From Spongiibacter thalassae (GTDB lineage: Bacteria > Pseudomonadota > Gammaproteobacteria > Pseudomonadales > Spongiibacteraceae), in NCBI RefSeq assembly GCF_012272835.1, contig NZ_JAAWWK010000001.1:372001-436000 (forward strand): a DNA stretch of 64,000 nt, given 5' to 3'. Shown one piece after another: positions 32,593-41,413 of this stretch. The notes beneath the pieces were generated by a model. It saw only the letters and a program-made list of their open reading frames with translations, did no database searches and was not told where the DNA came from. Within the stretch, counting starts at the first letter, position 1; each line of letters starts with the position of its first letter. The position numbers and the translations under genes are program-made.

Positions 32593-34947
32593 TCAGGAAT
32601 ATGCCATTGTGTCTTCCAGTTGAGTGCGTTCCGCCAGACGGCGAGATTCACTGATCGACGCCAGAAAGCGGATATTGGCGGTAAGTGCGCGCAGCTCATC
32701 CAGCCATTGTTGTCGCAGCTCGGGAGCCGATTCACTGGCCTGCAAGAGCTTGAGACTGTCGGCGATTTTTACCGCGTTTTCAAAGTAGACCGACGACACC
32801 GATTCCTCGCAATGAATGCGCTGCTGTAACACCCGCTGTTTGCCCAGAGTGAGTGCCCGATCAATCAGGGTTTTGGTTTGCACGTCTTGCACGCCGGTAT
32901 CCATACGCAGGGAGCGCGCCACCACAAGATAGGCTTCGATAAAGGCGCGCAGGGTGCCGTGGCCGATCAGGGTGTCGAGCTCGGTGAGCAGGCCGCGGGC
33001 AGCTTCGCTACCCCGGGTAATCACCTGTTGCCAGCCGGGCATGCGCAGATCCATTTCCTGTTCCAGGGTTACAAGGAAATTTTCAGACCCCTCAAAGAAG
33101 AACTCGTGTTTCAGCAGGTCGCGAATGCGCAGGGCTTCGGCGTGGAACTCCTCAAGTGCGGCCTCGCCCTCACTACGCACCGCAAGCAGGGCCAGCTCGG
33201 CAATCGCACTGGTGGTGAAAAAATGAAGCATGCCATTGCGGTAGTAAGCTGCCATTCGCCCACTGTCGTGGGGGATCATATAAACGGTCTCGATACCGTC
33301 GTTGATGATTTTGATAACCCCGGTGCCACCCAGCTGGGTCAGGCGTTTGCGCAGGCAGTCTTCAGTAATTTCCCTGGCCTCGTCACTGAGGTGAACATCA
33401 AGTAATTTTGCCAGTCGCCAGAGGGCGTACACGCCGCCGGACAATTCCTTGAAATTGATCGCGCGGTGGCCGTTTTCCAACAGCACATAGCACAGCAGCC
33501 CGTTGATGGTGACAGGGGTCGCCCGGTTGACATCCACCGCGAGGTCGAAGGCCAGCTTCTGAACCGCTCGCTTGTCCACACGGGGGTTCGACTGGTCGAT
33601 ATAACGGCTGATGGGTACACCCTCGCCGAAGCGTACGTGGATTTTGCCGTGGGGGTTTTTCAAGCCGCTGATGTATTCCATAAACCACGAGGCGGATTCC
33701 GGCCGCTTGCTGCCCCCGGCCTGCAAGGCATCGTAGTCGGCGATTTCCGGTACCTGGTCGTAGCAAATGGAAATCGGCATCATCATCAGGTCCTGGGCGT
33801 CGTCCCGGGCATAGGCGCTGGCAACATAGTTTATCAAGCCGTAGCGTGGCGGCATCAGCTTGCCGGTGCGACTACGGGTGCCCTCCATCGCCCACATAAC
33901 CGGAAAGCGCTTTTCTCCCAGATAGTCGATGTAGTTGCGAAACACCGCTTTGTAGACTTCGTCGTTGCCGAAGCTGCGGCGAATAAAAATGGCGCCGGAG
34001 CTGCGCAGCAATTGTCCCAGCCCGGGCAGGCTCATATTGATTCCGCCGAAGATATGCGCCGGGGTCAGGTTGTATTGGTGAAACAGCCAGATCAACAAAA
34101 AGCCGTCGATATGGGATTTATGGGTGAACAAAAACGCGACGGGCTTTTCTTTCAGTAGTTGTTGTATGCGGGCGATGTCGTTTTCGTCGATGTCGATGTC
34201 CGGGTCGAAACCCCGTTCAAACATAAAGCGGCCCAGTGCTGCGGCGATATCGTTGCCAATGGGGGAGGGGGTCGCCGCCATTTCATGAAGGCATTTGCGC
34301 GCGTATTTTTCCAGTGACTCAAGGTTTTTGCCGCAAGACTCTGCGATGTGTTCCAGAGCCTCGCGCATGGCGGGGCGTTGAATAACTTCGTTGTCGATCA
34401 GCCGGGGTACCCGGTAGCGCGCGCCGCTCAGGTCGCGGTGGGCCTTTTCCAGCGCCAGCAGGGCCGATCGTTCGATAAAGGCGGCGAGGTCGGGGTATTC
34501 AAAGCCCTTGCTTTTCTTGCGCTCGAAATTCTCACGCAGTTCATCAGCGGTGGCGCCGGGGCCGACAATCACTCCGGTGTCCAGGCCGCCAGCGACGCTG
34601 GATACCAGCTGCTGAAGTGCGTTGGGATTGGCGGTGTGGCCGGCGACGAGATCGCGAAAGGTCACCCCTTCGTCCTTTTGTTTGCGGGGAATCCAGTTCA
34701 AGCGTATCGGGCTGAGGTAGCAGTTGTCGAAGCGCTCGATGGCGGCCATCAAATCGCCTTTGCTCAGCCGCCGCCGGCTCGCGGTGCGCAGCGGTCGGTA
34801 GACAATGTCGTATATGCGGTTCGCCGGGCGGTGGGCGTCGATAAACTGTTTAAGCAGTTTCATCTCCCGCTTGCTGGAACAGTCGGCGATAAAAATCACT
34901 GGCAAGTCGGTATCGGTTGGCCAGGGGTTTTTATTGATTTGGCTCAT
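32593..34947 (-). CDS. plsB: glycerol-3-phosphate 1-O-acyltransferase, PlsB type
   Basis: 784 residues, close to E. coli PlsB (about 800). The acyltransferase signature runs THKSHIDGFLLIWLF (His 276, Asp 281), GAIFIRRSFGND (about 319-330) and WAMEGTRSRTGKL (about 354-366). It acylates glycerol-3-phosphate at sn-1 at the inner membrane, starting phospholipid and triacylglycerol synthesis. Here it is the last gene of a five-gene operon with a PlsC-fusion, a wax ester/diacylglycerol acyltransferase and two lipases, which points to storage-lipid metabolism rather than only membrane synthesis. ATG 34947 lies 22 bp downstream of the previous stop. Confidence 0.93.
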   Translation of the reverse strand: MSQINKNPWPTDTDLPVIFIADCSSKREMKLLKQFIDAHRPANRIYDIVYRPLRTASRRRLSKGDLMAAIERFDNCYLSPIRLNWIPRKQKDEGVTFRDLVAGHTANPNALQQLVSSVAGGLDTGVIVGPGATADELRENFERKKSKGFEYPDLAAFIERSALLALEKAHRDLSGARYRVPRLIDNEVIQRPAMREALEHIAESCGKNLESLEKYARKCLHEMAATPSPIGNDIAAALGRFMFERGFDPDIDIDENDIARIQQLLKEKPVAFLFTHKSHIDGFLLIWLFHQYNLTPAHIFGGINMSLPGLGQLLRSSGAIFIRRSFGNDEVYKAVFRNYIDYLGEKRFPVMWAMEGTRSRTGKLMPPRYGLINYVASAYARDDAQDLMMMPISICYDQVPEIADYDALQAGGSKRPESASWFMEYISGLKNPHGKIHVRFGEGVPISRYIDQSNPRVDKRAVQKLAFDLAVDVNRATPVTINGLLCYVLLENGHRAINFKELSGGVYALWRLAKLLDVHLSDEAREITEDCLRKRLTQLGGTGVIKIINDGIETVYMIPHDSGRMAAYYRNGMLHFFTTSAIAELALLAVRSEGEAALEEFHAEALRIRDLLKHEFFFEGSENFLVTLEQEMDLRMPGWQQVITRGSEAARGLLTELDTLIGHGTLRAFIEAYLVVARSLRMDTGVQDVQTKTLIDRALTLGKQRVLQQRIHCEESVSSVYFENAVKIADSLKLLQASESAPELRQQWLDELRALTANIRFLASISESRRLAERTQLEDTMAYS

Positions 34948-34968
34948 AATGGGGGTTACCTGTAGTGA

Positions 34969-35811
34969 CTAATTCGGTGGCGATAAATGCTGATCCAGCC
35001 AGTCGCCCAGCTCGGTGAAAATGTCCTGTCGGCACGGCTCATTGAAAATTTCATGGTAGAGGTCGGGATAAATCACCAGGTCTTTGTCGGTGCTGGCGAT
35101 GGCGTCGTGCATGCGCACAGAACCATTGGGGTGGGCGAGGGCGTCGGCGCCGCCATGCATAAACAACATGGGAATGCGGATAGCATCGGCGCGCTCCAGG
35201 GCACGCCCGGCGGCGTTGAGGATTTCGGTAATCAGTTTTACGCAGCCCTTGCCCTGCAGTACCAGCGGGTCGTTACGATAGGCCGCTACCGTGGCCGGGT
35301 CACTGCTGACCAGTGTGGGGTCAACACTGAATACCCTGGCTTTGGGCAACAGGACGGCGAGCCCCTTCAGCAAGCGTCGCTGCAGGGGGCCGATGGCATC
35401 GTCAGTGGCCAGGGCCGGGCCGGACAGGGCGCAAATATCGACCAGCCCGGGGTGGTCAATCAACAGATTGCTGGCGATGACGCCGCCCATGCTGTGGCCA
35501 ATCATAATGCAGGGAAGGTCGGGAGCCTGGGCTTTGACCCGTTCGATAAAATCCGCTGCGGTATCAACAAATATTGCAAAGCTTTCGATAAAACCCGGCT
35601 CGCCCTCTGATTTGCCGTGGCCCTGGTGGTCGAGTGCGTAACAGCTGTAACCCCGTTGGTTCAATGAGCTTGCCAACTCACTGTAGCGGCCGCCGTGTTC
35701 ACCCAGTCCGTGCACAATAACTACCTGGGCCTTGGCTTGGGTAACGGGCCAACTGTGGGTGTGTATTTTCTTGCCGTAGGCATTAATAAAGCCTTGAGCG
35801 GTATTAGTCAT
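34969..35811 (-). CDS. alpha/beta hydrolase, monoacylglycerol-lipase-like
   Basis: 280 residues from ATG 35811, which overlaps the patatin stop by 8 bp; a longer frame reads into that gene. Oxyanion motif VHGLGEHGGRY (about 33-43), nucleophile Ser 107 in IGHSMGGV, acid region HGGADALAHPNG and His in YHEIFNEP. The pattern with HGxGEHxxRY is that of monoglyceride lipases and lysophospholipases. It probably hydrolyses monoacylglycerols or lysolipids from the storage-lipid cycle encoded by the same operon. Confidence 0.9.
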   Translation of the reverse strand: MTNTAQGFINAYGKKIHTHSWPVTQAKAQVVIVHGLGEHGGRYSELASSLNQRGYSCYALDHQGHGKSEGEPGFIESFAIFVDTAADFIERVKAQAPDLPCIMIGHSMGGVIASNLLIDHPGLVDICALSGPALATDDAIGPLQRRLLKGLAVLLPKARVFSVDPTLVSSDPATVAAYRNDPLVLQGKGCVKLITEILNAAGRALERADAIRIPMLFMHGGADALAHPNGSVRMHDAIASTDKDLVIYPDLYHEIFNEPCRQDIFTELGDWLDQHLSPPN

Positions 35812-37315
35812 GGGCCGGTGGTCTCGCGCTAGGGGGCGTTGATGTGTGTGGGCGGCGCTGGGGCGCGAGGGCATCGCGCTGCCGCAGAATATTGTCGAGC
35901 ACCCGACTGATGTGGGTTTGTATGCGTATGCGCTCTATATGGGGCCAACTGGCGCGCTCACCGGCATGAATCAGGGCGAGGGCCTCTTCACTGCTGCGAC
36001 CCGAGAGCAGGCTCATGGGATTGTGCAGCATGGATGGCGGAAAAATATTGATGTCGCCGGTATAGGTTTGTGACAGCACGCGCCCCAGCATGGTGGCGGC
36101 CACGTGCAGCGGTGACTGGCTGGCGGCGGGGTGGCTGATGAGTTTATTGCCGGCCACCAGCCATTCCCGTGTGGTGTTTTTCATCGCCTTTTTCAGCACC
36201 GCGAGGCCCACCGGGTCTTTTTCCCGATTGATAAAGGGCAGCGCGGCGGGGTTGGTCTGGCTGACAATAAAGTGGTTCACCCCATACAGGCGAGTAATTC
36301 GACGAATTGGCATGTCGTCGGAAATCGAGCCGTCCATCCAGCGCCGGTCTTCCAGATAGGGGCGGATATTGCCGTATTCGTCTTTGGCGCGAAGGCCCAC
36401 AGCGGGGAAAAAACCCGGAAAGGCGCAGGAGGCCATCACCGCGTCGCGCACCATGACATTGGGTGAGGCGATCGAGTTCAGCAGTCTGGACGACTGGTGG
36501 GTTTCCACTGGTGCGACCGACACATTGAGGTCGAAGCCGGTGGCCTGCTGGGCCTCTTGAAAGGTCATTTCCGGAATCAGCCGATGGTAGAGTTCCTTGA
36601 CGCCATCCACCGAGATCGGTTTGCGGCGAAGCAGGCCAATATTGCCGAGAATGCCGTTTTCCTTTTCGACCTCAAAGCGGATGTATTCGGGGTCGAAGAT
36701 ACCTTCGAGTTCGGTGTGGGAGTGGGTGCCTACCAGCGAGCCAATCAGTGCACCACCACTGGAGCCACAGATAATGCGCGGAAGCAGGTTTTGCTCCCAC
36801 AGACTTTTGACGACGCCGAGGTGAAAGTAAAACAGGGTGCCGGAACCGCTGAGCATCAGTGCTGATCGGCCAAAGCAATGACTGGCTCGCTGAAAGAAAT
36901 CGAGTTTTTCGGCTTCGCTGATCGCGTTGGCCTCGTCGCTGGCCAGGTACTCCAGGGCATCGCCGATTTCGGTGACATATTCCTCAATGAGCGCCTTGGT
37001 GCCAAAGGCCGCCCGCTGATACAGCAGGTCGTTGCCCATGCCCGCCATATTGCCGTGAATGCCTTCATTCAGAACGAACAGCAGCCCCTTGCTGTCGCCG
37101 CTGGTGCGCTTGTCGCGGAGTTTGGTCAGTCGGTTGCGAATTGAGCGATAATCGTAAAGGCGGCTGCTTTCGGCCCGTTTCCATGCCTCCATGCCGGTTT
37201 TCTGGTCGCGAATCATGGCGGCCTCACACCACTGGGCATAGCTTTTTGCCTGGGCCATTGCCCGGCTGGGCGTGGGCTGATGCCGTGGGCGGCGCCGTGT
37301 GCGAAGGGCGGTCAT
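35804..37315 (-). CDS. patatin-like phospholipase with N-terminal DUF3336 domain
   Basis: 503 residues from ATG 37315, which overlaps the previous stop as TGATG. The N-terminal about 140 residues fit DUF3336 seen in fungal and bacterial triacylglycerol lipases (Tgl3/4/5-like). The patatin core has GSGTLFYFHLGVV (oxyanion region, about 157-169), nucleophile Ser about 186 in CGSSGGALIG, and the dyad Asp in WMDGSISDDMP (DGS instead of DGG). It hydrolyses acyl esters of neutral lipids or phospholipids. The neighbouring DGAT and PlsB suggest storage-lipid turnover. Confidence 0.9.
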   Translation of the reverse strand: MTALRTRRRPRHQPTPSRAMAQAKSYAQWCEAAMIRDQKTGMEAWKRAESSRLYDYRSIRNRLTKLRDKRTSGDSKGLLFVLNEGIHGNMAGMGNDLLYQRAAFGTKALIEEYVTEIGDALEYLASDEANAISEAEKLDFFQRASHCFGRSALMLSGSGTLFYFHLGVVKSLWEQNLLPRIICGSSGGALIGSLVGTHSHTELEGIFDPEYIRFEVEKENGILGNIGLLRRKPISVDGVKELYHRLIPEMTFQEAQQATGFDLNVSVAPVETHQSSRLLNSIASPNVMVRDAVMASCAFPGFFPAVGLRAKDEYGNIRPYLEDRRWMDGSISDDMPIRRITRLYGVNHFIVSQTNPAALPFINREKDPVGLAVLKKAMKNTTREWLVAGNKLISHPAASQSPLHVAATMLGRVLSQTYTGDINIFPPSMLHNPMSLLSGRSSEEALALIHAGERASWPHIERIRIQTHISRVLDNILRQRDALAPQRRPHTSTPPSARPPAHD

Positions 37316-38724
37316 CAGGCTGGTTGTCCGAGTTGTTGGCACAGCCACTGGAATTCGCTGTGCAGGGCGTCGATCAAGGTGTCGTGGTCGGGCAGGATGT
37401 CTTCGGTAGAGGTAATGCTCAGGCTCAGGCGACCGTTATAGCTCATGACTACGAAGAACAAACCCATGCGGTCGGCCAGTGGCACCATACCGAATTGCTC
37501 GCGACACTCGGCGCCGGCCAGGTAAAGCGCTTGCTGTGGTCCGGGCACATTTGATACCGCGAGATTGCACAGCTTACCGGTGGTGTTCGACGCCAACAGT
37601 AACTGGGTAAAGGCCGCCATGCCGGTGCTGGGCAGATGCTGAGTGAGGTCAGTCACCATACGGGCGGCGAGCCCTGACCTGGCTTCCTTGGCGTCGCGGG
37701 TGGCGGCGACAATGCGCTTGAGCCGCTCCATCGGATCGCGAATCTGGCTGGCCAAAGCGATGGCGGTGGCACTGATGTTATTGCCATCGGCGTCGGCATT
37801 GCCTGGCTGCCGCGCATTGATCGGCACCCAGGCTACCAGCGGAATATTGGGCAGAGCCTTGTGACCGCTGAGATAGCGATGGAGCCCGCCACTGCTTATC
37901 GCCAGAATAATATCGTTGAGGGTGGCGCCGGGGTGTAGTTGCCGCAGGGCCTTGAGCTGATCCAGTGGAAAGAAGGTGGTTGCCAGCTTTTTCTCTGGCC
38001 CTACCGGCTGATTAAAACGGGTTTTGGGAACCGGGTGTTTTTTGTCGCCTGCGGTGCCGTCATCGCTTGATGCCTTGCGCAGGGCTCCAAGCTGTTTGGC
38101 AATACGGCTTACTGCCGAGGCGGGGGCATTCAGGTAATTACGTCTGGCATTGTGTAACAGGTGCTTGCGCGTTGGCAGATTATAAGCCGTGTCATCAAAT
38201 GGGGTATCAGTGGATGTTTCGGCGGTCGGGCTGTTGTCGTGCAGGCCCAGAAAAAGTTTCATCGCGGCAACGCCGTCAATGGCGGCGTGATGAATTTTGA
38301 TTAACACTGCAAAGCTGTTAGTGGGCAGTCCCTCCAGATGATTCAGTCCGGTGACTACCACCGCCTCCCAGGGAGGGCGTCGCAGATCCAGTGGTCGGGA
38401 GTGGAATTGGGCGGTAATGCGGTTCAGTGTCGCGCGGTCGCCGGGGGCCGGCGCGGCAACGTTGCTGATGTGATTATCGAGATTGAAGTGCGGCGCCTTC
38501 TCCCAATAGGGATAGTCCAGGTTGAAGGGCAGTGTTTTGATCCGGTGACGGAAAATACTGCTGAGATGCAGCCGCTGTTCAAATTGCTGGCGCACCGCGC
38601 GTGCGGCAGAAAACGTATTGTCAGTCGGTGGCGCGTAGACGCAAACCATGGTGGCGTTAGACAGATTGTTCTCTGTCTCCATATACAGAAACTGGGCGTC
38701 CTGGGGCTTAAGCTGTCTTATCAT
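37315..38724 (-). CDS. wax ester synthase / diacylglycerol acyltransferase (WS/DGAT)
   Basis: 469 residues from ATG 38724 (MIRQLKPQDAQFLYMETENN); upstream codons lie inside the preceding gene. The catalytic HHxxxDG motif is IHHAAIDGVAAM (His 145-146, Asp 150, Gly 151). The C-terminal segments NLAVSNVPGPQQALYLAGA and SYNGRLSLSITSTED are typical. The enzyme joins acyl-CoA to diacylglycerol or a fatty alcohol, making triacylglycerol or wax ester. It overlaps the HAD-PlsC gene by 17 bp and the patatin gene by 1 bp. Confidence 0.94.
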   Translation of the reverse strand: MIRQLKPQDAQFLYMETENNLSNATMVCVYAPPTDNTFSAARAVRQQFEQRLHLSSIFRHRIKTLPFNLDYPYWEKAPHFNLDNHISNVAAPAPGDRATLNRITAQFHSRPLDLRRPPWEAVVVTGLNHLEGLPTNSFAVLIKIHHAAIDGVAAMKLFLGLHDNSPTAETSTDTPFDDTAYNLPTRKHLLHNARRNYLNAPASAVSRIAKQLGALRKASSDDGTAGDKKHPVPKTRFNQPVGPEKKLATTFFPLDQLKALRQLHPGATLNDIILAISSGGLHRYLSGHKALPNIPLVAWVPINARQPGNADADGNNISATAIALASQIRDPMERLKRIVAATRDAKEARSGLAARMVTDLTQHLPSTGMAAFTQLLLASNTTGKLCNLAVSNVPGPQQALYLAGAECREQFGMVPLADRMGLFFVVMSYNGRLSLSITSTEDILPDHDTLIDALHSEFQWLCQQLGQPA

Positions 38725-40228
38725 TGCGGGCCTTTGCGGGTTTTGCCGGCGTGCTGTCGGACTTGATGGAGGCGGTCTTGCGCGGACGTCTGGGGGGCTT
38801 TTCGCGGGGGTAGCCCAGCGCCTCAAGGTAGAGGTTGCGCACGTCGTGAATGTGGCGGTCCAGGGTGTCGCGCTGCCAGCGACGGGTATCGACTGGCGGC
38901 AGTATTTCAACGGTGACGGTGGCGGGGTGGAAAAATTTATCGCCCTTGCCCTGCACATCCATCGAGTTGTGAATCACCACTGGAATGATGTTCGCGCCCG
39001 CGTCGAGGGCGAGATGAAAAGCGCCTTTTTTAAACGGCCCGGGTTTGCGCGATTGGCTGCGGGTGCCCTCCGGGGCGATGGCGACACTGCGGCCTTCCAG
39101 TTTAATGGCGTCAACAAGGGGAGCCATGCTGTTGATGGCCGATGCGCTGTCGCTGCGGTCGATGGGAATGACGCCGGCAAATTCATAGGCGTCGGACAGC
39201 AGTGGAATGCGGCCAAAGGCCCGTTTGCCAATTCCTGCGTAATTTTCCTTGAGCAGCTTGAGAATAATAAAACCGTCGGCGGTGCTCTGATGGTTAAAGA
39301 TCACGACGCCCGCCGGACTGTCATTGAGGTAGTGCTCGTTCACCACCTTAAGTTTCATGCCGGTCAGCGCGCTGACACTGTCGGTGAAAGCGTTCAGCAT
39401 AAAACTGCGGCCCTTGTCCCGGTCGCCCTGCAAACGGGCAACTCCGAGCCCACCGAGATAGGTGGCAACCAGCGAGGCGTAAACCCCGGCGGTGCCGCCC
39501 AGCTCGCGCAGTCGCCACTTGCGCGGGGCGAAGTCGAAACAGTGCCAATCCTGCTGCTCTGCGCGCTGGCGCAGCCCGGTATTGGGGTTGACCGCTACGG
39601 GGCAGCCGACAACCTCCAGTAGTGGCAGGTCTTCGTCGCTGTCGGAATAAAAAAAGGCGTTGTCGAGGGAGCACTGCAGCGACTCGGCGAGGTCTTCGGC
39701 GGCGCTGCGCTTGCCATAGCCCCAGCACACTGGCTGGCTGACCTTGCCGTTAAAGACGCCGTTCTCAAGGAGATAGACGGAGCTGGCAATATGCTCGATT
39801 TGCAGCTCTGCCGCGGTAGCAGCAATGGCCTGTCGGGGAGCTGAGGAGGCGATGGCAACGGTGTGTCCCTTGGCTCTGTGGGCGGCAATCAGCGCCCGCG
39901 CTTCCGGGTAAATGCGTTTGTATAGCTGCTTTTCAAAGACAGCCTGGCACAGCTCGGCAAACTCTTCCTCGCTGCGACCCGCGATAAACGACGCGCCCAC
40001 TTCCATTAGCCCCTGATCGTCCAATAGGCCAAGCCGGTGGTTCAGCGCACTGAGAAAAGTGTTGGCAAAGGCGGTTTTGGATATGTCGCCACGACGAAGC
40101 TGTTCCAGTAGAACGAATATCGAGGAGTAGCCTGCGATCAGAGTGCCGTCGAAATCAAACAGTGCGAGGGTGTCCGGTCCCTCGGGGGTGTCGGCAATTT
40201 CGGCGTAAAGTTCTTCAAGGCTCGACAT
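38708..40228 (-). CDS. HAD-IB phosphatase fused to 1-acylglycerol-3-phosphate acyltransferase (PlsC)
   Basis: 506 residues. The HAD part has the nucleophile motif LFDFDGTL (Asp 25, Asp 27), IASSAPRQ (motif II) and FFYSDSDEDLPLL (motif III/IV, about 192-204). The acyltransferase part has FNHQSTADGF (NHx4D, about 311-320) and APEGTRSQSRK (about 385-395). PlsC makes phosphatidate; the HAD domain could dephosphorylate it to diacylglycerol for the WS/DGAT encoded next. That phosphatase substrate is inferred. The C-terminus is Lys/Pro-rich. First gene of the five-gene lipid operon. Confidence 0.91.
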   Translation of the reverse strand: MSSLEELYAEIADTPEGPDTLALFDFDGTLIAGYSSIFVLLEQLRRGDISKTAFANTFLSALNHRLGLLDDQGLMEVGASFIAGRSEEEFAELCQAVFEKQLYKRIYPEARALIAAHRAKGHTVAIASSAPRQAIAATAAELQIEHIASSVYLLENGVFNGKVSQPVCWGYGKRSAAEDLAESLQCSLDNAFFYSDSDEDLPLLEVVGCPVAVNPNTGLRQRAEQQDWHCFDFAPRKWRLRELGGTAGVYASLVATYLGGLGVARLQGDRDKGRSFMLNAFTDSVSALTGMKLKVVNEHYLNDSPAGVVIFNHQSTADGFIILKLLKENYAGIGKRAFGRIPLLSDAYEFAGVIPIDRSDSASAINSMAPLVDAIKLEGRSVAIAPEGTRSQSRKPGPFKKGAFHLALDAGANIIPVVIHNSMDVQGKGDKFFHPATVTVEILPPVDTRRWQRDTLDRHIHDVRNLYLEALGYPREKPPRRPRKTASIKSDSTPAKPAKARNDKTA

Positions 40229-40417
40229 TGTTAGTATCCATTAATATTCTATAGCGTAGTAATTTCTACGAATGCCCCGAGACTGTCAACGATAACTGTC
40301 CGGACAAGGATTCGCCCTGTGCGATAGTATGGGTTATCGTGCAAATATCGGGCCTAGTGCTGGTTTTAGCGGGCCTTCGGCCGAGATGATGAAATTTATG
40401 ATGGGTTGTGATAATAA

Positions 40418-40429
40418 TAAGCAAGCGAA
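40418..40429. promoter_or_regulatory. recurrent 12-bp palindrome, copy 11 (TAAGCAAGCGAA)
   Basis: On the minus strand this reads TTCGCTTGCTTA, identical to copy 4 at 16762. It starts 15 bp before the next copy at 40433, i.e. about one and a half helical turns. Confidence 0.5.
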
Positions 40430-40432
40430 ATA

Positions 40433-40444
40433 ATAGCAAGCATA
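40433..40444. promoter_or_regulatory. recurrent 12-bp palindrome, copy 12 (ATAGCAAGCATA)
   Basis: Identical to copy 8 at 21350-21361 and immediately upstream of the -35 at 40445. Confidence 0.45.
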
Positions 40445-40474
40445 TTGTGCGTATGCTAAATCTGTGTCTATAAT
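40445..40474 (+). promoter_or_regulatory. promoter of the badH/badI-like pair
   Basis: TTGTGC (40445-40450), 18-bp spacer, TATAAT (40469-40474). The perfect -10 hexamer compensates for a poor -35. Two palindromes abut it upstream. Confidence 0.5.
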
Positions 40475-40591
40475 GATTTCCGACAGGGTGGCCCATAGTC
40501 GTAAAGGGGTGCTCGATAGATTAACCACTCTGATATTGCCGCCCTCCGGTGGCGGTCATATTGGACTCAAATTGCAGCAGAGAGGTGTATT

Positions 40592-41362
40592 TTGAAAGGC
40601 TTGACGGGAAAGGTCGCAATAGTAACCGGCGGTGGCAGTGGTATTGGCGAGGCCATCGTGCTGCGTTTGGCAGAAGAGGGCTGCAAGGTCGCCCTGTTTG
40701 ATATCAATAGTGACGCCGCTGCAGCGGTTGCCGAGAAGTCAAGGGCGGCTGGTGCCGCTGGCTCGGTGTCGCCTTACGTTGCCGATATCACTAACCTGGA
40801 AGCGGTCGAAGCGGCGGTGGAAAAGGTGGAGTCTGAATTGGGGCCGGTGTGGATGCTGGTGAACAATGCCGGTTGGGATCAGCCCGCGCCCTTCCTCAGT
40901 ACCGGCCCCGAGCTGTGGCAGAAAATCGTTAACCTGAATTTATTTGGTCCTATTAACCTGCACGCTGCGGTGTGCAAACGTATGGCAGAGCGAAACGAGG
41001 GACGCGTTGTTAATGTGGCGTCGGATGCCGGTCGTGTCGGCACCAGCAACGAGGCGGTTTACTCGGCCTGTAAAGGTGGCACGATTGCCTTCAGCAAGTC
41101 GATGGCGCGGGAATTGGCGCGAAATAATATTCTGGTGAACGCCGTGTGCCCCGGGCCAACGGATACTCCCGCTATGGCGGCGGTTGCTGGCACCGGGCCG
41201 GAAGCGGAAAAATGGAAGCAGTCGATGGCGCGGGGAATTCCGTTGCGCCGTATGGCCCAGCCCGAGGACTACCCAGGAATGATCGCCTTTCTCGGCAGCG
41301 ACGATGCCGGGTATATCACCGGGCAAGCGATTTCGATTTCCGGTGGGCTGACAATGAGCTGA
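40592..41362 (+). CDS. badH: SDR dehydrogenase, 2-hydroxycyclohexanecarboxyl-CoA dehydrogenase (BadH)-like
   Basis: 256 residues with a TTG start at 40592; GCAGAGAGG lies upstream. Classical SDR: VTGGGSGIGEAI (about 11-22), NNAGWDQPAPF (about 91-101), catalytic Ser in VASDAGR and YSACK with Tyr and Lys (about 155-159). The C-terminal GYITGQAISISGGLTMS is close to BadH of Rhodopseudomonas as I remember it. BadH oxidises 2-hydroxycyclohexanecarboxyl-CoA to the 2-keto form, the substrate of BadI encoded next. The pairing with a BadI-type gene is the main support for the symbol. Confidence 0.75.
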   Translation: MKGLTGKVAIVTGGGSGIGEAIVLRLAEEGCKVALFDINSDAAAAVAEKSRAAGAAGSVSPYVADITNLEAVEAAVEKVESELGPVWMLVNNAGWDQPAPFLSTGPELWQKIVNLNLFGPINLHAAVCKRMAERNEGRVVNVASDAGRVGTSNEAVYSACKGGTIAFSKSMARELARNNILVNAVCPGPTDTPAMAAVAGTGPEAEKWKQSMARGIPLRRMAQPEDYPGMIAFLGSDDAGYITGQAISISGGLTMS

Positions 41363-41413
41363 GGCTCATTGCACTCTGAATAAACATCACTAGCAGCAGG
41401 TAAGGACAGGATT

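Larger units (their letters stand above)
40229..40591. other. 363-bp control region between the lipid operon and the badH-like gene
   Basis: No gene is visible. It holds two adjacent recurrent palindromes, a sigma-70-like promoter for the plus-strand badHI-like pair and AT-rich sequence upstream of the minus-strand operon, including a TATTCTATAG stretch near 40245 that may belong to its promoter. Confidence 0.55.

Noticed and set aside
38725-38958. N-terminal extension of the WS/DGAT ORF
   Set aside because: Lies within the HAD-PlsC coding region and is Pro/Arg-rich; the family starts at MIRQLKPQDAQF.
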